From Aquatica leii (taxonomy: Eukaryota > Arthropoda > Insecta > Coleoptera > Lampyridae), in contig CM069438.1 in NCBI GenBank assembly GCA_035610365.1, positions 35,457,869-35,521,868 of the forward strand: a stretch of 64,000 nt of DNA, written 5' to 3'. Shown one piece after another: positions 12,778 through 23,720 of this stretch (positions are counted from its first letter, which is position 1; every line of letters begins with the position of its first letter). The notes below the pieces were generated by a model, which saw only the letters and a program-made list of their open reading frames with translations, had not been told where the DNA came from and did not search any database. The translations under genes and the position numbers were made by a program.

Positions 12778-13592
12778 AGAAAACTGACCAATCAATGACG
12801 ACATATATCGCATCGATGAAGAAAGATTTCTTCGATCTAAATTTAGAGTTTGATCGTCAGGTGAGGCCAGTCAGACAATTAAACATCAGAGTCCTGAATC
12901 GATACTGCACTATCGTATCGTATGTTCAATCAGCGATGATTACTTAAGGATATCTGGAAGACCAGACATCGGAAAGAGCAAACGCACGCAGCGCTTTCAG
13001 AGCTGTTGTGTTCCATAGAACAAAAATTACAAGCTGGTGGGTCAGCTGAAGCTTCGGCGGCGTTCTATGCTCACAGGCATGAGCATCAGAAAGGCAAGTC
13101 TATCGTCTGCCAACAAAGCAAAAAATTCGGAAAGCGGAAAGAAGAATTCTAAGATATTCGAACTATAACTGCAACAAGAAAGGTCATCTGGAAAAGCAAA
13201 TGTCGAAATGAAAAATCGCATGACAACAACACAAATAAGTATGTAGTGGCGCATTCGTTACACAAACGAATGTCAAAGGTTACGCTGACGGGCAGCAAAC
13301 ACTACTTTGCGACATACCAAAAGTGTTCAAAACTCCTCGTATAGTCGGCACGACTTTTACAGACGAGACGGTTCGTTGTATGCAGTCGGAATGGGTGATG
13401 GCAGTGAGTTGTCAGCAGTGCATAGCTACGTTACACGAGCTTCTATACGTTCCAGGTAGGACCAGTCATCTGTTTAGTTCCCGAATGGCATCGAAGCACG
13501 GCGTGATAAGTATTATTGGCCGTGAGCGCGTTTGGCTTAACGTAACGGCAGGCACGTAGCAATGGCAACAACAACGCGTACATCATAGACAT

Positions 13593-14228
13593 ATGTGTTG
13601 TTGTACCATAACTCATCTATCCGGCAAACGTGTGTTTTTGCTACAACTCTGGCACGAACGTCTTGGTCATCAAGACAAACGCCATGTGAGGAATGCTCTC
13701 TTGCGTCTGGGTGTTGAAGTCGATTACGCAGCGACAAGGGAGTTTTGCGACGGATGTGCGCTAGGCAAAGCGCATCGCAAACTTTTTCGTGCCCGATGCA
13801 TCAATGCGGGTGTGAATGGACCTATGTCAGTGGAAGGTTTTGGTGGTAAACAGCGCTACTATGTGTGTTTCAAAGACGATTTTAGTAAATATCGGCGTGT
13901 GTTCTTTAATGCGAAGAAAACCGAAGTGGCAGAGTGCTTGAAAATGTTTCTTAGTGAGACGAAAACGGAGGATCACACTACAAAAATGTTTCGTTGCCAT
14001 GGTGAATTTGATTGTGCCGAAATGCAAAAAGTGCTAAGTGAAAATTCGAAAGTTTTCGGTACAGGGTGCTATGTGCACGTTTTGAAACAGTTTTGTAAGA
14101 AATTCGATGACAACAGTGTGTTCGGTCATTCTGTCGGTTACGTAAATGACAAAGATGCGTACGAATTGTACATAGCATCACGTAAAAAAATTGTTCGTTC
14201 ACACGATGTGTTATTCAACAAAGCGTGA
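13593..14228 (+). pseudogene. copia pre-integrase zinc module and integrase start
   Basis: The 211-codon frame carries the hallmark LWHERLGHQ string followed by FCDGCALGKAHR, giving the H-H-C-C zinc module of copia integrases at about residues 19-65. A segment resembling the start of the catalytic core follows (YYVCFKDDFSKYRRVFF, about residue 86 on). The core is then compressed, and the expected later catalytic residues cannot be placed. The last 60 codons look like the integrase C-terminal region. The product would have inserted the cDNA; this copy is too degraded to do so. Confidence 0.75.
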
Positions 14229-15589
14229 AGATTATGTGTTGTCTGAATATCGACTACAAATCGAAATCAACAATTAATACACCGAAAAAGTGTTGGTGAT
14301 TTGGGTTTGGAGGAAGAAAAACAAAGTCAGTCTTTTAGTACTGAGAAAAACGATGTCGACGATGCTTCGGAGGAAAATCCCGATGGAAACGATGTCAATG
14401 TGTATGAACGAATCGATAATGCAAATGTGCTGGATGCGGGTGACGTGCCTCGTAAATCGGAAAGGCAGTGTCAACGTCTGGCAATGTACAAGACAGGTCG
14501 TACGACGAAACGATGAAATCGGCTGAAAGTGTGTTACATGATTCTTTTCATAATTTAAAAGAGCGACGGCTAACTCAGTTGTTCCGGTGATTGAGTCGTA
14601 AGTTTTGTGGTGCTAAGTTATAAAAAGGCTGCAAAACGATGAAAGATTTTGGTTGGAGCACCGTTTAAATTTACCCGAAGCTGAAATAGAACAAATGACA
14701 AAACAGAAGTGGTAACACAGACTATATTTACTTTATCATAGACAGCAGTTCACGTTAGAAAATACAAAGTTAGATGTATATAAATTTGATCAAACACTAT
14801 CACGTAAAATAATAAATAAGCTTTCGACTAGGCAACACGTCGTATAACAAAGTGACCTTGTCACAACAATGCGAGTCTCAAGAGAATCAAAGCGCATCGT
14901 AAAATATGTCGTCCTTACAATCGACTGACCACCAAAATACTAAGAATTATAATACTTATAATTAGTTTTTTCTCAAAACGTACGACTAGTTAGTAGCACC
15001 TTTCCGGCATTTCCTAAAACTCAATTGAAGTTTAGCAAAGATGTACATACGGTGTAATCACAAGTAAACCCATTTAATTCATACGATCAGTGAAAATAAG
15101 CGAAAGTGCAGCGTTATCCTCAAATTAACTTCGTAATTTCGGTAATTGTTTCCTCCAATACTATAATAATTGCACCCAACCCTTCGAAGGTGTAGAAAGT
15201 GTTAGCTGTAGTGACATGACGTCATCATGGAAATTTTCCCAATTCTGCTTATTATCTTCACAGACAAAGAACACGTGTGGAGGTATGGAAACTCGTCCAA
15301 ATATAGACTTTTACTGAAATCACAACGATATTCTATTCCATATTCGGATCAATGTAAATAATGAACAATGAAAGCCTTGTTGGGCGTACACAATGCTAGA
15401 TGATGTCCGCGTTATTCAAACTTTATGGAAAGAATAAAATCGTGTTTAAAATTTGACCTTTTATCCCTACCCAATGCGACGAAAAGTGGCCGTTCCGAAA
15501 ATAAATCATACAGGGGACAAACATCATACTAAAACACTTTTAACATAACAAGTGTCAAATGGAGAGCAGCGTGTAATACATCGATGCAC

Positions 15590-16145
15590 GAAATCAATAC
15601 GTGGGTGTTAGTGGAGAAGCCAAATGGTGTTAAAATAATAGATTGTCGTTGGGTTCTTCGTGCTAAGCTGACGCGAGTGTTACAAATCTCGTCTGGTCAT
15701 GAAGGGTTATAGACTATCGACTACGATGAAACGTTCAGCTCGGTCGCGCGTTATGACACTGTTCGTGTAGTTTGGGCTGAAACAGCACTTTGGAGTTGGC
15801 ATATGCAGAAGTTTGATGTGAAGACAGCATTTCTCTAAGAGATTTTCACGTCACAACCTGAAGGGTATGTAAACTATTAGGTAGCTTGTACGGCTCAAGC
15901 AAGCTTCGCGATGCTGGAACAAGCTGTTTGTCGAAGTTTATGAGGAACTTCGATCTCAAGGTAACGAGCTAGCATCCGGGTCTCTTTATACGACGAAAGG
16001 AGAGTCTCTGATAGTGGTCCTTTACGTAGATGATCGTTTGGTCTTAGGGAACGATGCTAATGAAATCCAAACGTTTCAGTCAGTACTGAAGCAGCACTTC
16101 AAAATATCTTCTTTCAGTTTTGATAAGAAACACCTGATACCGATC
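15590..16145 (+). pseudogene. copia reverse transcriptase fragment
   Basis: Reading across stops, there is a WVLVEKPNGVK.IDCRWV block, then a YDETFSSVARYDTVR block, QKFDVKTAFL, and the catalytic YVDDRLVLG box at about 16026-16050. These are the ordered fingers-palm motifs of copia RT. In-frame stops occur and the thumb and RNase H are missing. Confidence 0.75.
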
Positions 16146-16160
16146 TAATCTAATCATCAT

Positions 16161-16980
16161 TTGTGTGAATTACTTTTAGCATCTATAAGAAATGAGTTTT
16201 GGCCTATACACGGTAGAAACTCCGTCAAAGAAGCAATGCGCACGTGTAAAATATACCAAAGCAGAACCTAAAAATCTCCTGTATATTATGGGCGTTTTCC
16301 CTTCATTCTATATCACTGGTGTTCATTACACAGTAAATTTCTTTATTAAAGTCCAAGCCACCCGTATCCTTATTCATTTGTTTTACACGTGCTGTTTATT
16401 TAAAGTCAGTTACGGAATTAAGTACTGAAGCGTTTATGACAGCTTTTAAAAATTCATAAGTAGGAGAGGCATCACCCTCATTGAGAAGATCGTGTTCAAA
16501 TCAAAACATAGATTAGCATTTTATACCACTATACGAAAATCGTGTTTTGAAGGTGGTTGAGTGAGGACGTGTTTAATAGTAGTGCGGAGTTTTGTGTAAT
16601 TTAAAGTGATTTACAGCAATTAATTGACGTGTGCGTGTTGAGGATTGTGAAGTTGAAGAAATGATTAGAAGTACAGTTTTAATGTGAGTAGTAAATAAGT
16701 ACATTAAAATTATGGATAAGAAGATATAGATGGCTCAGATAACGTGTGCGAATGCGAGCGGATATCGTGGACTAGTTTAAAGGTCAAGCGCGCGCTTTTG
16801 ATAACAGTGAAGTACAAACTTTTATTTATATACTTTTTCTAATATTTGTGGCGGGCTTTAATTAAATACAATTAGAAAGAACCATAGTAACAATAAATCA
16901 AAAAAATTAATAAAAAATTAAATAAATAACTAAATTAAAAATAAAAATAAATAAATAAATAAATAAGTAATAAAAAAAGG
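16161..16980. other. Spacer ending in A-rich tract
   Basis: No gene supported. The segment 16860-16975 is almost pure A/T with 'aaat' repeats and leads directly into the purine-rich LINE. It could be the LINE 5' UTR or an old poly(A)-type junction. Confidence 0.35.
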
Positions 16981-17479
16981 GGGAAAGGGACGAATAAAAG
17001 AGAGAGAGAGGAAGAGGAAAAAGAAAGGCAACAAATATTTGAAAGAGGAAAGAAAACAATAAGATCACACAGACATTAAAAAGATATCGGAGGAGAGCGA
17101 AGGAAAAACCTCAAGAACAGAAGAAGGAAGGAAAGAAATGGAGGAGTTAAAAAAATTAATGAGAGAAATGATGAAACAGATGGAAGAAAATATGCAAGGA
17201 ATAAGACAAGAAATCAAAAAAATGAAAAAGAAATGGGAGAAAGAGATAAGAAGTGGGAGAAAGAAAAAGAGAAACTGGTGGAGAGAATAGAAAACTGGAG
17301 AAAAAGCGGAAGACGAGGAAAGATGGAAAAGAAGGAATAATATTGTGATAAAGGGGTGGAGAAGTGAAAAACCACAAAAAGATTTAGCAGTGATGCTGGA
17401 AGAAAATTAAATGTAAAAGTAGAGGTGAAAAAGTGACAGTAATAAACAAAGAGAAGAAAAATGAGATGGTGGTGGCGGA

Positions 17480-18560
17480 AATCTGAGGATGGGAGGAAAA
17501 CAGAAGGTAATGGCGGAGAAGAAGAAATTAAAGAATACAAGAATATATATAAGTCACGATTTGACATGGGAGGAAAGAAGAGTGCAAAGAGAAATAATGA
17601 ACATAGCAGTAGAAAAAAGAGCGGAAGGAAAAAGAGTATGGGTAGGGTACAGAAAAATGGAGATAGACGGAGACAGATACATATGGAACGACAAGGATAG
17701 GGGACTGAGCAGAGAAAGAGGAGAGAAATTGGGGAACCAAAAGGCAAAAAACTAAAAGGTAAAGGGGGGGTGGTAAAGGAAAGAAAGTTGACGAAATGGC
17801 AAAGAAAAGGAATAATGAGAGATGGAAATGGAAAAGAAGGAAGAAAAAGAAATTAGGGAAGAAGTGGAAGAAAAAGAATGGGAGTGGTGGGAAAAAGTTG
17901 CCGGAGGAATTTGAGTGGGTGGTGCAACATGCAGAAAGAGAAAAGAAAAAGGGAGAGCAAAGGGGGTATAATAACGGGAATAAGAAAAAAATGGTTGAGC
18001 CAGGAAAAGAAAGAGAAAGTGCAACAGAGAAGAGGAGTTGTAGAAAGGAACATACAGTGGCGAAAAACAAAAATAAAAGTAGTGACGGTTTATAGCAGTA
18101 GAATGAAAGAGACGAGGAAAAACATAGAAGAGATGATAGAAGAGAGGGAAGAGGGATTGATAATAGTAAGAAGAAACTTCAACGCAAGAATAAAGGAAGA
18201 AGGAAGAATACAATAAAAAAAAGGGGCGGGAAAGAGACGAACAAAGGACAAGGTGATAAATAAAGAAGGAGAAGAACTGCTGGAATTGTGCAACGAAAAA
18301 GGGTGGGAAATAATGAACGGGAACAGAGAAGAAGATGGAAAGGGGGAATTTACGTACATAGGAGGAAGGGGAGAATCAATAATAGATTTTGTAATGACAA
18401 ATGAAGAGGCCGCAGAAAAGGTAAAGACATTTAAGGTGGGAGAAAAGGTAGAGTCAGACCATCAACCCCTGGAATTGACAATGGAAGGAAGGGAAAGAGA
18501 AGAGAGAGAGGAAGAGGAAAAGTACATAACTAAAAAAAGTGGACAGAAGAGAGTATAAAA
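17480..18560 (+). pseudogene. LINE endonuclease, frameshifted
   Basis: Parts of the AP-endonuclease-type domain are spread over frames. The clearest is 18253-18558, with the end of the fold: GEFTYIGGRGESIIDFVMTN, then SDHQPLELT carrying the catalytic Asp-His pair. The equivalent region of the second copy (43032-43832) shows the same blocks. The enzyme would nick the target DNA for target-primed reverse transcription. Confidence 0.65.
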
Positions 18561-18894
18561 AGATATAAAGAGAGAATAGGGAAAACGGTATGGATAGGGA
18601 AGGAATTACAAGAAAGTGTAGAGGAAATGAGAGAGATGATGGAGAAAGCAACAGAGAGAGTCAGATTTAGAAAATGGAAGGGGAGAAAACTGGATGGAAG
18701 AAATGGTGGGATAAGGAATGCAAGGAAGCAAAGAAAAATGCAAGAAGAGCATTAAGACAGTGGAAAAAAGGGAAGAAATAAAAAGAAGAATACAAAGAAG
18801 CAGTAAACATATACAAAAAAACATGCGACAGAAAGGAGGAAAACAAAAAGAAACAAGAGGAGCAGATTAAAGGAATAAAAACGGAAGAAGATGT

Positions 18895-20321
18895 ATGGAA
18901 GTACCTAAAGAAGCAGAGGAAAAAAACAGGACGACAAAGGGAATAAAAATTAAAGAATGGGAGATATATTTTCGGAACCTGTTGGGAGGGGAAGAACAAA
19001 AGCAGGAAAAAGAAAAAAGAAAAGACGCGGTAGTAAGACAAGAAGAAGGAGATAGGGATAGAATAACGGAAGAAGAAGTAATAGAGACGATAAAGAATAT
19101 AAAAAAAGGAAAGGCGACAGGAGAAGATGGGATACAAGGAGAAGAGTGGATATACGGGGGAGAAAATGTAGCAAAAAGGATGACGGAAATACTAAACAAA
19201 ATATGGAAAGGGGAAGGATTTCCAGAGAGATGGAGAGAGGGAATAATATGCGCAATACATAAAAAAAGCGAAAAAAATAAAGTCGAGAATTATAGAGGGG
19301 TAACATTATTGAGCACGGCATAGAAATTGTACGCGACAATACTGCAAGAAAGACTACAGAAGGAAATAGAGGAAAGAAGTTTGGTACCAGACGGACAAGC
19401 GGGATTCAGAAAAGGAAGAAGGGCGATAGACAACATATATATACTGAAACACTTAGCAAATAAAGAACTAGAAAAAAAAAGAGGGAAAATGGTAGCACTA
19501 TTCGTAGACCTAAAGCTGCTTTTGACAAAGTGAATAGGGAAAAGCTGTGGGAATATATGAAAAGAAAAAAAATCAATGAAAGATTAATACAAAGAATAGA
19601 GGAAATATACGAAGAAGCGAGAAGCTGGATTAAAGTGAATGGGGAAGAGAGTGAGAAATTCATAACAAAGAGAGGGTTGAGGCAGGGATGTCCACTGAGC
19701 CCAAGCCTGTTCTCGGTATATACGGGGGATCTGGAAGAGACAATGAGAGGACAACAGACAGGAGGGATAGTGGTAGGGAAAGCTAAGGTATGGTCGTTGG
19801 CGTATGCGGATGACATAGTGCTGGTGGCTAAGGAGGAAAAGGAAATGAAAGAGATGATGAAAACGCTAGAAAAATATATGAAAAAAAAAGAAATGGAAGT
19901 AAATACGGAGAAAACAAAGATAATGATATTTAGAAAAGGAGGGGGGGAAAGAAAAAGAGAGGAGTGGAGATGGAGTGATGAGAAAGTGCAACAAGTGAAG
20001 GAATTTACATACCTGGGCTACACGATGAAACAGGATAATAAAGAGGGAGAACACATAAAGGAAAGGGTGAAGAAAGGAAACAGGATAATAGGACAAGTAT
20101 GGGGTGTGGAGGAAAGAGTATTCAAGATGGATATAAAAAAAAGAAAATTGTTGTTCGAAAAATTAATAAAGGGGGTGGTAATGTATGGAGCGGAAATATG
20201 GGGCTGGAAGGAGTGGAGGGAGGTAGAGGGGCTACAGGAAAAATACTGGAGATGGGTGTTAGGATTGGACAGGGATACACTGGGGTATATTGTGAGAGAG
20301 GAGGTTCAGATAGAAAAATAA
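18895..20321 (+). pseudogene. LINE reverse transcriptase, broken by one stop and one frameshift
   Basis: Ordered RT blocks: KKGKATGEDGIQGEEW at about 19105, then NYRGVTLLST. A stop at 19321 follows. A second frame has GFRKGRRAIDNIYILKHLA and FVDLKLLL, and after a frameshift near 19530 the longest frame has RQGCPLSPSLFSVY and the catalytic YADDIVLVAKEE box at about 19803. The thumb (QVKEFTYLGYTMKQDN) follows. The domain is essentially complete apart from these breaks, so the copy is young but inactive as it stands. Confidence 0.8.
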
Positions 20322-20627
20322 GGATTGAGACAGGAAAAAGAGCAATAAAATACGAGGAAGAAATGAGGGAAAGAACAGATTGCAAAATACTGCAAGAATG
20401 TTGGAAAGAAATAAAGGGAGGGAAAGTGAAGTACGGGCAGGAGGGCAGAGAAGAGTATTACAAAAGAAATGGGTACATGAGTGAAGAAGTGGAGAGATTA
20501 AGAGAAGAGGGAGTAGGCATAAGGGAAGAAATAATAAGGAGATAGAGACATCGAAAAACAAAAAAGATGGACAAAGATAAAAGAGAGCAGATATAATAGG
20601 AATTATAAAGATATCAAGGGTGAAGGA

Positions 20628-20900
20628 GTGCCGGAATATTTAAAAGATAGAGAGATTAAAAGCAACAAAAACAAAAAAATTGTAGCAAGGTTCAGATGTG
20701 GCAACGAGGAGTTAGGGAACAAATATTGGAAAGAAGAACCAGAAAAGTTGTGCAGGCTATGTGGAGAAGAAACGGAAGACTTTAACCACATGAGAAAGAA
20801 ATGCAGGGAACTAAGAGAAGAGGTGATGAAAATAGTGGAAATCTTAGATGAAAACGGAAAAGGAGCGGAATGGATGGAGGAAGCAGGAGGAAAAAGTTAA
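20628..20900 (+). pseudogene. LINE C-terminal zinc-binding tail
   Basis: The 90-codon frame ends with a LCRLCGEETEDFNHMRKKC module, i.e. C-x2-C-x8-H-x4-C, as found at the C-terminus of many insect LINE ORF2 proteins, preceded by IVARFRCGN. It is out of frame with the RT and separated from it by breaks at 20321-20545. Confidence 0.7.
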
Positions 20901-20920
20901 GGGGGGAGAAGGGATAAGAA

Positions 20921-22115
20921 AATGTAGTATATATATGTATAGACAACACGATCAAATTACGGCAACGAATAAAGTTAAACTTATATATATACCACTATAC
21001 GTACCTTATTTCAGTGGACTCTGGGAGGCCGATGTAAAGTTGATGACGTTTCATCTTAAGTGTAATAAGCAATAATGTGTAATGCCTATTGTACGTACGA
21101 AAAATTTAGTACAATAGTCACTTCACTTCGAACCGATCCTAACGAACTCAATCCACTAACTTCGGCGCATTTTTGTCAACTTTGATGTATTATTGTATAT
21201 AAATTGGATTTTACCACAGAAAAAAGGCGCAATCAATTCTTAGGAGTTTTATCTGTCGAGCATTTCAATAGTAATCTCTGCACATCACTGACTATTAAGC
21301 ATTCTTTCTCTTGATTTTCTCCGAGAAGTTTTAGTCATACACATTAACTAATGTTTCTTTTCTATTTTCTAATGCAAATTTTTCGATTTTACACGAATCT
21401 ACTTTCTACTGTGATTAAAAGTGTACCCAGTTTGTCCTAATCATATTTACTCGCACTCTCAACCACTATTACAATAGATAAGTAAATATAAGTCTATCTA
21501 GTTGTTTTTGATAGTTTATTACCGTCATATTACAGCCTATTCCAAATAATAGACTACGGACGTCAGAAGTTGACTATAATTTAAGTTGCTCTTAAAAGTC
21601 GAGCCCCAAGAAGCAATCGTAAAATCAGATTTAAAAGACTACCCTACGGTGTATTTAAACAGAATTTAATGATTTGGGCAGTTGGTCCTTCACATCTTTA
21701 ATCACAATTTCGACCGCAATTATAATAGACATTCGTTTTTCTATGTAACATCTACATTTACTACAGATTTATAACGCCATAACTCAAATTGCCAATCAAT
21801 AAATCATGTTCATGTACATTTTGCACGCCCAAGCATAGTTTTTCGATATAACAAAATTCGTTTTTATTTTATGATCGACATTCCCTGTAAACTATTTAAC
21901 TAAGTCTCTTCAGCTAACTTTTTTCCTATTCCTCTATTCTTAGTTCAGTCAATTTAATCCGAACTAAGATTCCTCTACCTACAGAGACTGCCACCGGTGT
22001 TTGAGTAGCACATTCATCGAAAACACGTCTGCTTTACCTAGTAGTAGAACTTAACCTAATTTGACTAATAAATAGACTTGCAACGAGCTTTAATAATTTA
22101 TTGTGCCAAGAACTG
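20921..22115. other. Intergenic, no gene seen
   Basis: AT-rich spacer between the LINE and the ankyrin gene. A short inverted repeat, 'attgtac' with 'gtacaat', flanks 21088-21117. No other structure was recognised. Confidence 0.4.
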
Positions 22116-22745
22116 TCAACCGATTCCATTTAAGGCAGGCATCGTCATATCAAATATATTATAGTATTTCGAACTCCTTTTTGCAATATCATAAGCAGTC
22201 TCGTTCGAATTGTTCTTTAAGTCTGGCCGAATGTAAGGTTGTATTAAAAGTAGTTGTACCGTATCATAAGAAGTACCGTGGGAAGCTGCTATGTGTAGAG
22301 GTGTCTGCCCACCTTCGGTAACCGCATTAACATCGGCACCGTACTGAATCAACCTTAAAGCACAATTAACGTTGTTCCATTGACATGCCGAATGCAACGG
22401 TTGCCACTGCATGAGTGTTTTGGCCGAAACATTGGCCCCATTTTCTAATAAGTACGAGACAACGTCGCAGTGATTACTGTAACATGCACGATGTAAGGGA
22501 GTGTATCCGTCAGAATCAACCACACCGGTTAATGTGGGATCAGACTCGATCAGTTGTTTCACTACGTCTAATTTACCATTCTCGGCAGCCCATAGTATTT
22601 CCTTCTGAGGTGTCTCTATAAGAAGAAAAGTAAGGTTATATGTGGTCAAGTAAGGGAATTTACCGTGAGGTTGCTTTTCCTCTTCGTAGTCGTTGAGGTC
22701 GTCGTCCCAACCACTCACCAAAAATCTTTCGTCGCTTTTACTCAT
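22116..22745 (-). CDS. Ankyrin-repeat protein, ANKRD49-like
   Basis: Two exons, 22745-22664 and 22615-22116, join across a 48-bp intron (GT at 22663, AG at 22616) into 193 codons. Because 48 is a multiple of three with no stop, the intron also reads through; splicing removes 16 residues that fit no ankyrin repeat. The N-terminus is acidic with a WDDDLNDYEEEKQPH segment. Four ankyrin repeats follow from about residue 32, with canonical DGYTPLHRACYSNH and GGQTPLHIAASHG cores. The acidic Trp-containing head and repeat number match the ANKRD49 family of small nuclear/cytosolic ankyrin proteins, implicated in vertebrate spermatogenesis; its insect role is not established. The ATG at 22745 is the only reasonable start. 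The gene is compact and intact. Confidence 0.85.
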   Translation of the reverse strand: MSKSDERFLVSGWDDDLNDYEEEKQPHGKFPYLTTYNLTFLLIETPQKEILWAAENGKLDVVKQLIESDPTLTGVVDSDGYTPLHRACYSNHCDVVSYLLENGANVSAKTLMQWQPLHSACQWNNVNCALRLIQYGADVNAVTEGGQTPLHIAASHGTSYDTVQLLLIQPYIRPDLKNNSNETAYDIAKRSSKYYNIFDMTMPALNGIG

Positions 22746-22984
22746 TATTTCACGCGCCCAAAATATAATTTGAATTTAGCCTTACGTTGATACCAACTTT
22801 AGATGTAGGATGTAGGGGATTTTTTTGCGTAATTAGTAACAAGTATTGGCAACGTTCAGGAAATTACTATCGATCCTTAAACCAACTAGTTTATTAAATC
22901 TTAAATCACTTTTATGCTATTAGAGTATCTTTGTAACGTACGTTAGACAAATTAAACACATGCAAAATATATAAATTACAGAAT

Positions 22985-23280
22985 GATAGCACCACAAAAT
23001 GGCGTAAAGTTCTTGTGATTGTATAAACAAACTAAAATTTGGCCAATAAAATAACAGAAACTTAACGACACGTTACTCTCAAGGAATAACAGTTACTTTT
23101 ATTTAACGGTATTGGTCATTTAGAATTACTTGGGTGCTTATCGTTCGTTTTTGATGACGAGAATAAAAAAAAATGGTTTCGGGTATCAAACAATCGGGGT
23201 AGAAACAAAAGACATACGCTCGCTGCTTACTACGCGGTTTACAGCGATGTTGTAGTGTACGAACATACCAAAAATGCATA
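22985..23280 (-). repeat. Dispersed repeat RA copy 2 plus one satellite unit
   Basis: 22985-23205 repeats the RA blocks ('ggccaat', 'ctcaaggaataacagtta', 'tttatttaacg', 'tcggggtagaaacaaaag'). It runs straight into a partial satellite unit with 'ttactacgcggtttacag' at about 23226 and 'gaacataccaaaaatgcat'. The RA-satellite pairing seen at 9.7-11 kb and 29-32 kb therefore occurs here a third time, with only one unit. A short match to the 3' end of the coiled-coil gene ('gtattggcaacgttc') lies upstream at about 22843. Confidence 0.6.
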
Positions 23281-23720
23281 AACTGTAACGATTTAAAAGT
23301 CTTTTTAGTACATTTCGTCTGTCGTTTAGGCAACTTTGCAAACGTAGTCGCGTGGGAATAAGTTTCTCGTAAGTTGGTAAAGTCTTTAGCCGTAAGACGG
23401 CGCAGCCTATGCTCAAGTTCTGGCGTCATGCAAACATTAATTCTTGTTCAGGTGTGATGTGTATAAGACTTCTACAACGGAAATCGAGAATCTTTAATAC
23501 ATCGCGTTCACGTTTAAAGCGACGAAACTATCTCTTCGGAGGTCGCATTTAAGCTTCTCTTTGTTACTCTCGTGTCTATCTAAGTACGAAAGTTTCGCCA
23601 TTGGGGTAGATGGTAATCATGCGCACCATAACTATCTGCAAAAATGGTGTAATCCTTAATCACTAAAGGATACTAACACCGAGGGATACTTTTTTGCGTG
23701 GTTGTATGCCATTACGATGG
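23281..23720 (-). other. Coding-like sequence, frame-shifted or exon remnant
   Basis: The minus strand reads as ordinary protein in blocks: GAHDYHLPQWRNFRT (about 23620-23580), then a KRERDVLKILDFRCR block (about 23520-23475), then HITPEQELMF, then in a shifted frame MTPELEHRLRRLTAKDF and ATTFAKLPKRQTKC (23429-23290). It ends exactly where the satellite unit begins. I do not recognise the protein. It may be a decayed gene, exons whose splice sites I cannot place, or chance. Confidence 0.25.

Larger units (their letters stand above)
12430..16160 (+). mobile_element. Decayed Ty1/copia-type retrotransposon
   Basis: In order along the plus strand: a gag-like segment (about 12450-12780), degraded gag/protease (12780-13320), the pre-integrase zinc module and start of integrase (13593-14228), an acidic inter-domain linker (14300-14520), about 1 kb that I cannot assign (14530-15580), and the 5' part of reverse transcriptase (15590-16145) with a YVDD box. 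The integrase-before-RT order is diagnostic of copia. Several stops and frameshifts interrupt it, RNase H is absent and no LTR pair was seen, so this is a dead, truncated copy. Confidence 0.8.
16980..20920 (+). mobile_element. Purine-rich non-LTR retrotransposon, copy 1
   Basis: Order: a coiled-coil ORF1-like segment (about 17135-17400), apurinic endonuclease pieces (about 17480-18560), reverse transcriptase (18895-20321) and a Cys/His-containing tail (20628-20900). The sense strand is strikingly purine-rich; in the sampled line 19021-19080, 50 of 60 bases are A or G. Several frameshifts and stops break the frame. The family is shared with 40780-44670. RT and endonuclease resemble arthropod LINEs with a SDHQPLEL endonuclease end; I do not assign a clade. 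Confidence 0.85.

Noticed and set aside
16192-16428. 78-codon frame after the copia RT
   Set aside because: Does not match copia RNase H or the RT thumb; likely chance.
17156-20561. Long minus-strand open frames opposite the plus-strand LINE (for example 17528-18070, 180 codons)
   Set aside because: They are rich in Ser, Phe, Leu and Pro only because the complementary strand is pyrimidine-rich. The plus strand carries the recognisable RT and endonuclease motifs.
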